Assembly (NCBI GenBank): GCA_954871525.1 | Contig: OX940861.1 | Coordinates: 8,788,842 to 8,852,841 of the forward strand | Direction of reading: 5' to 3' | Length of the DNA: 64,000 nucleotides | DNA from: Parietaria judaica | Taxonomy: Eukaryota > Streptophyta > Magnoliopsida > Rosales > Urticaceae | Part shown: in pieces, positions 1-11,117 of the stretch | How positions within the stretch are numbered: position 1 is the stretch's first letter | Layout of the letters: each line of letters begins with the position of its first letter | The notes under the pieces: model-generated | Databases searched by the model: none | What the model was told of the DNA's origin: nothing | What the model saw: only the letters and a program-made list of their open reading frames with translations | Position numbers and translations under genes: made by a program

Positions 1-1148
1 TAAATATATATTATATATAAATATTTTTTATTTTATTTTATTAGTGCTATGGTCGATTGGATTGTCCCTTATATTAACCTAGGTAGGTTATATTCCTACT
101 CTGTCCATTGTTGTCTTTGTGCTTTAATTACTTTGAATATAGTATTTATTATAATCCAGATTTTATCTTGGCTTTTTAATAATCGTTTGTATTCATATTT
201 GAATCTCTAGAATATGCCGCTAATATTCTAGTGTTAGACCAAATTTTTTTTGTGGTCTTTTATGTCATACAAATATGGTTTGGTACTTTGGTTATTTATG
301 AAATATTATTTATGATATTTTTGAATGTTTTATGTTTCACTATTCTTACTATATTTTTATGTATGATGTATTTGTTTTTTCACTAACAAAATTAATTGGA
401 TAATATCCGCTATCCGCCTTAAATTAACCAATTCGATCCGCTAACCGCATTTAAATTGGATAATCGAAAATAAAAATGGTTAATGGATACAATTATTTTA
501 TATCCACATATGTAGATACGGTTAGTCAACATGCCCATATCCTATCCACTTTCACCCCTAATTTTGAGTTCTTGATAAATTTACTTGAAATGAGTACAGT
601 TATCTTCAAATTTCAGTATTTTATCCACTAAAAATATAATTCGAACTCAAATAATTTTGCCATCATTAACCAACTAATAATTGTGTAGCTTTCTCTCTCT
701 CTCTCTTTTTTCTTTTTTTTTTTACTTTGACCCACCACGAGTAACAGCGAAACACTAACACGTTCTCTCATAAATGATGTGCGTGTGATCTCGAAGACAC
801 TGTGCCAAAGAAATATCTATTTTGATTGACATTTCTTGAATAAAATCCATTAATTTGGATAAAATAAAGCAACCATCCTCAATCCACAATAAAATCATTA
901 CGTACAAGATAATTCATAACTAATTTTCTGAATAAGAGATTCATATTATATTACACATGACCCGTAGACGATCTTCCCGACCGATCACATACACAAGTAT
1001 GTATACATACATAGTTACATACATACACCACGAATTGGTCAAAAATTAATGAAAAATATATTTTAAGCAAAAATTAGTTACAAAATCTACGACCCAACAT
1101 ATCAGTTCAACAACATTTCAGAATGTTACCTTTAATACGACACGAAAC
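1..1148. other. AT-rich intergenic DNA with a degraded TIR-element end
   Basis: I see no gene here. At about 390-560 there is a degraded element whose right end reads TTTCACCCCTAA, the complement of a TAGGGGTG-type terminus like those of the hAT-like MITEs at 4533 and 40943. It contains repeated 'ggataatatccgctatccgc' style motifs. A CT microsatellite lies at about 693-706. The last 150 bases or so are probably the 3' UTR of the minus-strand ELF3 gene. Confidence 0.5.
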
Positions 1149-3832
1149 TCAGACAAAGTTGTACTGCTTTCTCTCTTCCTGTATCGATCTGAAGATCCGA
1201 GCCGCAGATTCTGGCGCAGATCGACGATTGTGTGGAACGACCTTGATCACTTGCGTCGACTTCTCTGGAACATCGGACTGTGAAGCAACCGGACATACAG
1301 GGAAGAGCGGAAGCGGGTCTCTTCTTCTCTCACCGGGACTGCTACTAGCTGTGCTCCTTTGCTGCAGATCATTTCTGAGCTTTTCGGGTTGTTTCCGGGT
1401 CGGCGGCGCATTGCAGGAGCTCTCTTGCTCAACATTCAAGCTGGTACCGGTGCCAGGTGTTGGCCCGGTCAGACTCTGAGCAAACGGGCTAACTTTTTCG
1501 CTGACCAGGCTTGGCGCAGCTGGGTTGGCCACGGGCATGGTGTAAGGAAAGTACGGATGACCAACAGGGCCGGCACCATGAAAACCACCAATTTCTTGAG
1601 GGTGAGGTGGTGGTACTCCGTTGGGTGAGTTTGAGAAATTACCTAAAGGCCCAAAACCTCCGTAAACAGCACCAGGGACAGGTCCGGGATAGGGTTTGTA
1701 GATGAGACCTTCGGAGGGAGACATCACAGGAACGAGCCACTGCGGGCCCGCCGGTTGAGGGAAACACCATGGACCGACCTTGTTATCCGCTGTGGTCGCA
1801 GGATGAGATTGGGTGAGGTTCTTAGTAGGAGAACGAGAGCGGCACCTTTTCGACACCGTGTTCTCAGCGGAGCATTCGTCTCCGTGGTTTGGCTTATCAG
1901 AATCGTTTTTAGAATTCACGGCGACTTGGGCCGGTTTCACAGGGAACTCGGCAGGGCGTTTCTTGACGGGGGAGGATTTCAATGATGTTCTTCCGAGGAA
2001 CGCACCGTCTAGCAATACGTGTGGAGATTTGGCGATCAAACGTTGGACCTGATGCGGGGAGCTCTATTATTATGATGGAATAATGAGATCTAACGCGTAA
2101 ATAAATGTTCCATTCGAAACTAGCAACGTACCTTAATCAATTTATGCAACTCAAATACTTGTGATGTAAACACTCTTTGCTGGCTGTTAAGAGTAACCAG
2201 ATTGGATCAGCACAAATTTCACGAGTTAGTTATCTTGCAAAGAAGATTAAATGCATGTTATAAGCAAAAGAGATGGCCCGGGCAGCAGGCTGTCCGGTCT
2301 GATTTCAATTTGCAGGCGGGTTTACCCGCCCAACTTTTCAAAATTGTTTTAAAATAAAAAGAGAAGGCAGAAATAAATAAAAATAATAAATAACCAGACT
2401 CGTAAATAGGGCTACGGAACCACAGGACAGGCACCCGCATCACCCCACTCGGGCACGGGTTGCATGTGCCCACCTAAGGAACAGGATGGGCATGCCTGTG
2501 GCCTGCCCGTCCCGATTGGTGCTCAATAATAGCTATCATCAATCGAAAATGACACATCGTAAGGCTAAAGCGCATTCCAATATTGGGTACTCGAGAAAAG
2601 ACCAGGAATCAGTATATGAAAATAAGAACAAGCCATTCAATCGATGAGCATTTAAAAAGCCAAAGATACTTACTTGACGATGGCTTTTCTTGCTTTCCAG
2701 AAAAGCTTTTGACCTATTATTTCCACGACATAATCAGGAGCAATATCCACACAGGATGTTGATTCCACCATCGGTGTCTCGAACATGTTACCATCTTTTT
2801 CTACAGTCTTGAGCTGCAAGGAAATGTACGTCGGGTTGATATTGCCACAATTTTCGGGTTTCTTGGACTTAGTTTGACCCTCAACGCGATGAGACTCGCT
2901 TCTTGCACTGCCCTGTATGGATTTGATCCGATCATCACCTCGATTAGCAGTCCCCTCACTCCCAAATCGGGACTCTTGATACACGCAAGCTTCGTCCTCG
3001 CGCGACCTGTCAAAATCCATGGTAGAGTTCCCTCTATGATCACGAACCGAAGATGCTTCCTTCAACCCATCAGCATTTTCTTGGGTCATTTGATTAGACT
3101 CAGGTACCACCTTCATGTTCTCTTTGCACGGATTCGTTGCTTCTTTTCTGAAACTGCCATCCATTGGAGAATCATTATGGTTCGGACCGTGATCAGAACG
3201 AGCGGAGCTTATCGAAGAGACCGCTTCTCTATCGGCACAGTGCTGAGTTATTCCCATACGCAGGGCAACCCTAGCTTGATCAAACACGGGTACCATGAAC
3301 TCGCTCTCCTCCCCCACCTTCTGCATCTGCTTAAGCTGTGACGTCGTTACAGCCCCACTCGCACCATTAGAATGATACCCAGTGAGCTTCTCCGACTGGG
3401 GAAAAGGCGACGAAGTGGGGATTTCCCGTGAAAATCCTCGATTCCTTTCAACACCGTTCGCCTGACAAACAAGTGGAATCATTCAATAACTAGCCTCACT
3501 AGTATATACAAAGCTCATTTACATTCATGATACTACTTGGCTACAAAACAAATTCATCGACCCATTTCTACACATCAAACGAATTCACTGGAATCTCTGA
3601 CCTCTAAAATTACCTGAATTGCAGAACCTGACGAAGCTCTGTTAGGCTTGTTCTGGGAACTGCGAGGAACGACGCCATAACCGAACCTCTGAGCAGGAAC
3701 ACTGAGCTGCTCATACAGGGCCATCTTGTTCCTCGGAGGAGCTCTCGGACCTCCTCTCTCCGCCGCGTCCTTCACGTGGAGCCTCGGGAACATCGGACCC
3801 GCCGTCTTCTCCTCCTCCTTCCCTCTCCTCAT
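1149..3832 (-). CDS. ELF3: EARLY FLOWERING 3 (circadian evening-complex scaffold)
   Basis: ELF3 is a nuclear scaffold of the ELF3-ELF4-LUX evening complex, which represses PIF and PRR genes at night and links the clock to photoperiod and temperature. Four exons join in frame: 3832-3614, 3461-2674, 2183-2132 and 2048-1149, giving 652 residues. The family's conserved blocks are all present: the N-terminal block (MFPRLHVKDA, GGPRAPPRNKMALYEQLS), the middle block ending LFWKARKAI and running across the 52-nt third exon (QQRVFTSQVFELHKLIK), the proline-rich WLVPVMSPSEGLIYKP block, and the C-terminal VIKVVPHNRRSAPESAARIF...SIQEERK block. All introns are GT-AG. I chose the ATG at 3832 (MRRGKEEE) because the family starts M(K/R)RGK. 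An in-frame ATG at 3844 would add four residues. The long polyQ tract of Arabidopsis ELF3 is absent. No frameshift or internal stop is seen, so the gene looks functional. Confidence 0.95.
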
Positions 3833-4199
3833 TTCTGGATTCAACGCACAGACGATTCGCTCTTCAGACTCCGCCGAAAATCCCCATCGACTCGAATCTC
3901 AGAAGAAACAGAAATCAAAACACGAATCGAAACCGAACCGAATCACTCTGGATTTCAGAGTGTCATCTGTGTGGAAGTATGAATACGAAAAGAGATAGAT
4001 ATAGAGGGAGAGAAACAGATTCGCGAAGGGAGAGAGAGAAGATTTATAGGAGGTGTTTGGTAGTGCTGGTTTTGCGGAATCCTCAGAAAGACGATCCTCT
4101 TCTTTCTTCTTTGAAAAGAGAAAGAGAAAAGAAAAGGGAAATAAAAGTACGGACTTTCTTTCGGATAGACTTAGAGGTACTTTTTCGGAATTAAATTAT

Positions 4200-4532
4200 T
4201 ATTATAATTATATTATATGTCTTTGTCCAAGTGTTTATTGCAGAAGATAATGGCTAAGAATAAGATAAATAAAGTGAGTGAAAATAGTGCGTCACTTGAG
4301 CCATTTATTTCGAAGCTTACGAGGAACAAGTCCGATCAATGTTAAATTTAGTATGTCACATCGTCAATTTCAAATCTCTATATATAGATTTGTTTCTTTT
4401 ATATTGATTTCTGGGTGGAGTTATGGATTGTGCCCTTTTTTTTTTCAAGCTAATAATTCGTGTCTTTTTTTTTTTTAAGTGTGATATTGAAAAAAGTAAA
4501 ATAAACATTGTGTTATATTGGTGATGACAATT
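4200..4532. other. Gene-free AT-rich upstream region of ELF3
   Basis: This interval upstream of ELF3 is AT-rich with two poly-T runs (about 4436-4446 and 4466-4476). I see no coding potential. GAGA-rich sequence at about 4000-4140 lies nearer the gene and probably belongs to the 5' UTR and core promoter. Confidence 0.4.
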
Positions 4533-5095
4533 TAGGGGTGTGCAAAATAACCGGTAACCTTATTTAAAAATCGTAATCGAAAATTATTGGTTTAAAATAA
4601 CTGTAACCGAATTATTTTGAAAACAGGTTAAGGTTAACCGTATCCGGTTTCAAACATGATAATGTTACAGGTTATTTTTGTAACCGGTTTTAATATTTAT
4701 TTATTTAAATATTCTAAAATTAAATTAAGTAGGGTTTTCTCTCTTTCAATCAAAGCCTCTTCGAGTTGCTGAACTGGATATTTTATTTATTTATTTATAA
4801 TTGTTGTACTTTGGATTTATATTTTGGACCGGTATATTTCTTTTTGGACTCGATTGTTTTATTGCGATTTATTTTGGACTGATATGTTTTATCGTTGAGA
4901 TAAACTCTGTTAAATGCTATATTAAAAACAAAACAGGTTAAGGTTATTAAACAGGTTAATCATATTTTGATAACCGGAAATTAGGTTAACCGGTTTTAAA
5001 ACAGGTTAAGGTTATTACAACATGACTAACCGGAATTAGGTTAAGGATACCAAATAGTGAAAAATAAACAAGTTAACCGACCAGTTGCAGCCCTA
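4533..5095. mobile_element. hAT-like MITE with TAGGG termini
   Basis: The left end reads TAGGGGTGTGCAAAATAACC and the right end, reverse-complemented, reads TAGGGCTGCAACTGGTCGG, so the ends are imperfect inverted repeats. Candidate 8-bp target duplications GATGACAA (4523-4530, two bases outside the left end) and GATGACAT (5096-5103) differ at one base. The interior repeats the motif 'aacaggttaaggtta' several times. There is no ORF. The left 130 bases match an inverted copy at about 63200-63340. Assignment to hAT rests on the terminal motif and the 8-bp flank. Confidence 0.6.
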
Positions 5096-5195
5096 GATGA
5101 CATGATATGATGATGGATATTTTAAGGTTTGATATATATTAATTAAATATCAAAACAAAACAAAACGTGACAGGTAAAATTATATTTAAGGTTTG

Positions 5196-6087
5196 TGTTA
5201 ATTTTGGCCCAAAAAGTCTTCCCGGATGCTATTTTAAAATTGAGAGGTCCAAATTATAAAAAATAAATAATTATATTTATTTTAAAATTAATATTATAGA
5301 GTGCGCCTTCATGGGAGAAAAACGAGACCTTGAGGGCGAAACCGCGCCCTCAAGGCGACCGTGGATCAAAAGGCGTAATTTTTAATTGCGTGCAAGTCCC
5401 CCGACCCTCCATATATAAGAGCTTCATTTCATTCAAACGGTAATTGATTCAAACGCTCTCTGTAGCTATAAAACTATGTTATCTCTCTCTATCTCATATA
5501 TATATATATATATATATCAATTCAAATGCCCAACTAACGTAAAGCAGATGAACTAGCTAGAGAGAAGGCGCCAAACGAATCCTCGGCTCTCCAAAGATAG
5601 AAGGATCGAGGTTCGAGCATCGACCGACCCCCGTCTCTACAATCATCTCCCGGCTTGCCTAGGCAAGCTTATGTATGTTCCCTTAACTCCGACTTTGAAC
5701 TACGTGATGACCTAATTCTAGTAAAATGGGTATGTAGGCAGCCTCACTATAAATGACGAAGTGCGGCATCATATATCATCAAACCCCGACTTCCTCAAAG
5801 ATCGAAGACTTAAGGTTCAAGCGTCGACTTGCCTTACATAGGTCCCAGTTTTCAGTGGTCGCCGGTCTATATTATGAGTTCGGTCCGACCGCTTAGGCGG
5901 GGGTACCGGGTCTTTACGGTAACGAGTCGGAGGGCCCACTTCCAGTCCATCCGGTTAGCGGATGGTCCGATCTACAAGATTTCATAATCAAGCCTTTAGC
6001 ATAGAAAATTCAATAAACAGCGATGGGCCCGACCCATTATAAAGACATGGGCCGCAACAATGTTTTATCCATTTTTCAGCATCAATA
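5196..6087 (+). mobile_element. Solo LTR, family A, forward copy
   Basis: This 892-bp segment starts TGTTAATTTTGG and ends CAGCATCAATA (canonical CA mutated to TA). It is flanked by identical 5-bp duplications, GTTTG at 5191-5195 and 6088-6092. A TATA box lies near 5412, followed by CTTCATTTCATTCAAACGG, which recurs with one mismatch in the copy at 11118-12266. No internal retroelement coding sequence adjoins it, so it is a solo LTR left by LTR-LTR recombination. Confidence 0.85.
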
Positions 6088-6092
6088 GTTTG

Positions 6093-6436
6093 TATATTTT
6101 TTACATTCAACGATTGAATTATGTACAAGTAGTTTATTTATTTAAATCATTTTCTCATGTATTATATTCATGATTTTATTAAAACGTAGAAAACATATAA
6201 TTAATAGGCTTGTAATTTTATTTATATTTTTTTAATGGTGTGGCATTATCGGCCAAGGTTACAACACACTCTCACATTACCAGATATATTCAGTGTAACA
6301 ACAGGTCCACTATTGGCCAAATTTATAATATCTAAATGGGGCAAGAATTTGCGTCCCATAAAGTTTAAACCCGTGACAATTTGTATTAATTATGTTAAAC
6401 AAGACAAATAAAATAACAGCAAATGAACAATAATAA
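6093..6436. other. Gene-free AT-rich spacer between a solo LTR and a foldback element
   Basis: AT-rich, no ORF of note and no recognisable repeat structure. Confidence 0.4.
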
Positions 6437-6445
6437 TAAATTTAA

Positions 6446-8052
6446 ATTGCGGCAAAAATACCCAACCTTTTTCAATATTCTCCGATAGGTACCCAACCTC
6501 AATAAACGTAGGCAAAAGTACCCAACGTCACACTTTTATCGCCGACCAACTAACGCCGTTAGACATTGCCTACGTAGCCGTTAGGCTGTCTCATGTGGCA
6601 TGCTACGTGGCCAAATGTTGGGTACTTTTGCCGCCACGTGACCAAAGGTTGGGTACTTTTGCCACCACATGGCATTTAAAAAAATTAATTTTTTTTTCCC
6701 GTTGGCCAATATGTTTTTATTTTTTTTTACGTATATCAAACACGATCAAATAATTTATAAAATATGTACTTATAAAAAAATATGTTATTTTTTTAAATAA
6801 TCAAATAATTACTTAAAAATTATTAGTTTTAATTTATTTAAAAAGAAAATCTTTCCCGTGGCACATATTTTTATTTTTATTTTTTTACATATGTTAAATA
6901 TAATCAAATAGTTTTATAAAATATTTTTTTTCTTACAGGAATAATTTATAATTTTTGAATAGATTATATTAAATTTTTTAAACTAAAACATTATTGTATA
7001 TAATATCACGGACATTTTAATATTAAAATTAAGGCATGATATGATTTTTGAAGACATACAACATATATGAAACCACGGAATGATTCAAACAAATAATTGT
7101 ATCAAATACGGTTTAAACTGAATTTAAACCGAAAATTTGGTGATTGATAAAAATTATATTAAACCTTAATAGCGTTATTTTTTGTTTTGATACAGATTAA
7201 ATAATAATTGGGTTTTGTGGTTTCAAATTTATATTATTACCAAAAACGCATAATTTAGTTTTTCTTTTTTCACTTTAAAACAAAAAATAACGCTATTAAG
7301 GTTAAAAATAATTTTTACCAATCACCAAACTTTCGGTTTAAATTCAGGTTGAACCGTATTTGATACAATTATTTGTTTTAATCATGCCTCAGTTTCATAT
7401 ATGTTATATGTCTTCAAAAATCATATCATGCCTTAATTTTGATATTAAAATGCCCGTGATATTATATACAATAATGTTTTAGTTTAAAAAATTTAATAAA
7501 ATCTATTCAAAAATTATAAATTATTCCTGTAAGAAAAAAAATTGTAAAAACATATTTTATAAAACTATTTGATTATATTTAACATATGTATAAAAAAATA
7601 AAAATATGTGCCACGAGAAAGATTTTCTTTTTAAATAAATTAAAACTAATCATTTTTAAGTAATTATTTGATTATTTTAAAAATAACATATTTTTTAATA
7701 AGTATTTTATAAGTACATATTTTATAAAATTATTTGATCATGTTTGATATACGTAAAAAAAAAAAACATATTGGCAAACGGGAAAGAAAAAATTAAAAAA
7801 AAATTATTTTTTTTAAATGTCACGTGGCGGCAAAAGTACCCAACCTTTGGTCACGTGGCGGCAAAAGTACTCAACATTTGGCCACGTGGCATGCCACATG
7901 AGACAGCCTAACGGCCACACAGGCATTGTCTAACGGCGTTAGTTGGTCGGCGACAAAAGTGTGACGTTGGGTACTTTTGCCTACGTTTATAGAGGTTGGG
8001 TACCTATCGGAGAATATTGACAAAGGTTGGGTATTTTTGCCGCAATTAACCC
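6446..8052. mobile_element. Long foldback (MULE-like) element 1
   Basis: The 1607-bp element is almost entirely a palindrome. The left arm (about 6446-7190) reappears reverse-complemented as the right arm (about 7275-8052) around a spacer of about 85 bp. Both arms carry repeats of 'ggcaaaagtacccaac' near their ends. The element is flanked by 9-bp direct repeats TAAATTTAA at 6437-6445 and 8053-8061. A 9-bp target duplication and very long inverted repeats fit a non-autonomous Mutator-like element. The right end keeps the terminal ...TTAACCC, but the left end begins ATTGCGGC and has lost about five terminal bases. No transposase ORF is present. Confidence 0.8.
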
Positions 8053-8061
8053 TAAATTTAA

Positions 8062-8565
8062 TTTTTAGTGAAAATAAATATACTTGATTTTTTTTAAATG
8101 AAATACACTTGTTAATTATCATGTACTTTCAACGGGTCCAAGTTTCCGGTTATCGTGGAGTGAAAAACAAAATAGTGGTATATTTGTTAATGTCCTCTAG
8201 ATTTACGTAAAAAAAGCTCAATCATTCTAGTTCTATATTATAATATATATATATATATATATTATTTTCGAGAGGATAATGTAACTCTCGCTTAACAGGA
8301 TTGACATTCATAATCTTTTGTCTATTCATTTGTCACACCAATTTAGCTATGCTATAACTTAATGATTATTTTTAGTTGAATCTATCAAGATATACGCAAC
8401 AAAATAATTATTTCTACCCTAAACTTTCTCATTTTGCTATTTAAAGGAGATCATTGCCAGGTGGAATATGAGCTGCAAACTCAATAATGCTTATTCTCTC
8501 CAAAACCAGGCCCATACATTTGACCCCATAAAAAATAAAAAAATATAAATAATTGCAAAAGATAA
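8062..8565. other. Gene-free spacer between two foldback elements
   Basis: About 500 bp of AT-rich sequence with a TA microsatellite near 8245-8265. I see no gene and no clear repeat family. Confidence 0.4.
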
Positions 8566-8574
8566 TAAAATAAA

Positions 8575-9565
8575 GGGTAAAGTGCGGCTAATGTACCCAA
8601 TGTTTGATCTTCGGCGGATTATGTACCCAATGTTTATTTTCAGCGGCTAATGTACCCAATGTTTGATCCGTTAGATATTTTCGTGTTTTCCGTCACTTGA
8701 CCGTTAGAGAGTTATCCTCCTCTATATGCACACTTTTCGTATTTTTGACATAACTCACTCATTTTTTGTCCAAATTTTATGCACAACCTATGGTTGGAAA
8801 GATAAGAGATAGATCTACAACTTTAATGTTTTAATTTTTGTAAAATCAGTTTTATAAAAATACAAAATTTCAAATACAACGTAAAACTGGACATTAGTTT
8901 AATGCAAAATATTTGTTTCGAGCAAATTTTAATATACTTAATGACTTTTTATGATGAAACGTAAAACGAAAAAGTTGTAGATAAATATTTTATCTTTCTA
9001 ACGGGTGTTTATTTATAAATTTTAGACAAAAAATGAGTGAGTTATGCCAAAAATATGAAAGATGTGATGCGAAATAATCTTTTATATTTTTGGCATAACT
9101 CACTCATTTTTTGTCCAAAATTTATAAATAAACACCTGTTGGAAAGATAAAAAATTTATCTACAACTTTTTAGTTTTACGTTTCATCATAAAAAGTCATT
9201 AAGTATATTAAAATTTGCTCGAAACAAATATTTTGCATTAAACTAATGTCCAGTTTTACGCTGTATTTGAAATTTCGTATTTTTCTAAAACTGATTTTAC
9301 AAAAATTAAAACACCAAAGTTGTAGATCTATCTCTTATCTTTCCAACTATAGGTCGTGCATAAAATGTGGACAAAAAATGAGTGAGTTATGTCAAAAATA
9401 CGAAAAATGTACATATAGAGGAGGATAACTCTCTAACGGTCAAGTGACGGAAAACACGAAAATATCTAACGGATCAAACATTGGGTACATTAGCCGCCAA
9501 AAATAAACATTGAGTACATAATCCGCAGAAGATCAAACATTGGGTACATTAGCCGCAGTTTACCC
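8575..9565. mobile_element. Long foldback (MULE-like) element 2
   Basis: The 991-bp element begins GGGTAAAGTGCGGCTAATG and ends in its complement CATTAGCCGCAGTTTACCC. It is flanked by perfect 9-bp direct repeats TAAAATAAA at 8566-8574 and 9566-9574. The arms meet near 9065. Within each arm a second, shorter inversion is visible: 'aactcactcattttttgtcc' at about 8754 and its complement at about 9030. The single strand could therefore fold as a hairpin of hairpins. No ORF encodes a transposase. The terminus resembles that of foldback element 1 (GGGTTAATTGCGGC), so the two probably belong to one superfamily. Confidence 0.85.
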
Positions 9566-9574
9566 TAAAATAAA

Positions 9575-10138
9575 TTATCAATTTGTGGTCTATCACTCTA
9601 TATTATATTTTGGGTTGAGATTTTGATATGAAAAATCAAACGACTCTGTGTTGGCTCTTGGCTTGGCTTGGCTTGGCCTTGGAACAGGAACAGCGACTAG
9701 CAAGTGGATATCGAATCTTAGCCGTTCGATACATAACCATATCCTCAAGCTGAGTCAGCATCGTGATCTACGTGGACCCGTTATTGGCCGTCCGATAAGT
9801 TTTCGACGTGTTTAAGATTCTGTGACGTAATTATCGACTTTATATATTAATTTGTTAATATTAGTAAGGATGAATATTTTGCACTTTTAGAGTGGCAAAC
9901 AGCTTGAAGAGCAACAACGAAGAATCTGTCACTTTCACGAGCCTAATATCTGACCCCCAATTGGTTGCCTCAAAGGCACAAACTTGTCTGTTCAGTTTCA
10001 CTTAGAGAGCTCAGACCTAAATATTAATTTAAATTATATATATATTTGTTGATGTATATGCTTTGAGTTTATTCGTGTGTGTCCTTATGTATCTATGTTT
10101 TCCGAAATTCAATGGTGAAAAAAAAAATAGAAACAACA

Positions 10139-10198
<60 letters not shown>

Positions 10199-11060
10199 TT
10201 ATGGGATATGCATGAATGTAACTGAGAGCATGTGTTGCGTCTTAAAAAAATGCAAATTAATTGGCAGCACGCGAAAACAGTTAATGCAAATTAAAATAAC
10301 TTTATAATTAATCTATCTCTTTTAATTTATCACCCAAGATTTACGCCTATAGTAATTGTATGTGTTATATATCATATATGTCCATTGTCTCCTTTATGGA
10401 GTTTATTTTTTTTAATATTAATATTAATAATTCCCATTGTAGTAGTAAATATGTTGATGTCAATCACTGATATAAATATAATTAAAATCAAATATTAGCA
10501 AGCTCTCTATTTTTTGTTGTTTATAAATCAATATAAACAATATAAACGACAAGTCTCTTAGTTTGTAACACTTAACAAAAGTCTGATAAATTTGAGCCAT
10601 GAAGCAATCCACGAGACAATTATGGCTAAAGTCCAACATAGTTCGAACTTTGAAGCAATCTAACTCACCGAATCAGTTCGCTCGCACCAACTCGCCTCAA
10701 GTACACATAATTAACGTGTAATTAAATACCATAAAACAATAATTCGATTAGTATAAATCTATGGTCTCGTAATTTTTAGAGCAACTAAAATATAGATTTT
10801 GAATAACACTTGTTCTTTGAGAGAGTTATACTCAACTTTAATGAAGTTTAAGATTCTTCAACTTTGTGGCATGATAGAGGAGAATATTATGTATAAATAT
10901 CAGAAGGCTAATAATAGAATGTTAAAAGAGTAACATAAATCAACAATGATCACGACCTAGCTAGCTTATGCTTTTATACACTTTGTAAAACTTTGTATTA
11001 TGATCGAATGTACTCAAAGATTAATACGTGCATGACGAATCTGATACCGAATTTTGGGTG

Positions 11061-11108
<48 letters not shown>

Positions 11109-11112
11109 CTAT
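9575..11112. other. Gene-free AT-rich interval with microsatellites
   Basis: I see no gene. An (AAT)n microsatellite occupies about 10141-10198 and a (TA)n run about 11065-11104. A short imperfect repeat of 'ggcttggcttggcttgg' lies at 9657-9676. The remainder is AT-rich and unclassified. Confidence 0.5.
10141..10198. repeat. (AAT)n microsatellite
   Basis: An uninterrupted trinucleotide run of about 19 units lies in intergenic DNA. Confidence 0.95.
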
Positions 11113-11117
11113 GGTAC

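Noticed and set aside
1123..2052. Several plus-strand ORFs of 60-118 codons
   Set aside because: They lie opposite ELF3 exon 4, which has unmistakable family conservation on the minus strand.
8575..9565. CRISPR-like or tandem repeat array because of recurring 'tgtacccaatg' motifs
   Set aside because: The motifs are few, unevenly spaced and inverted between arms. This is a foldback transposon in a plant genome.
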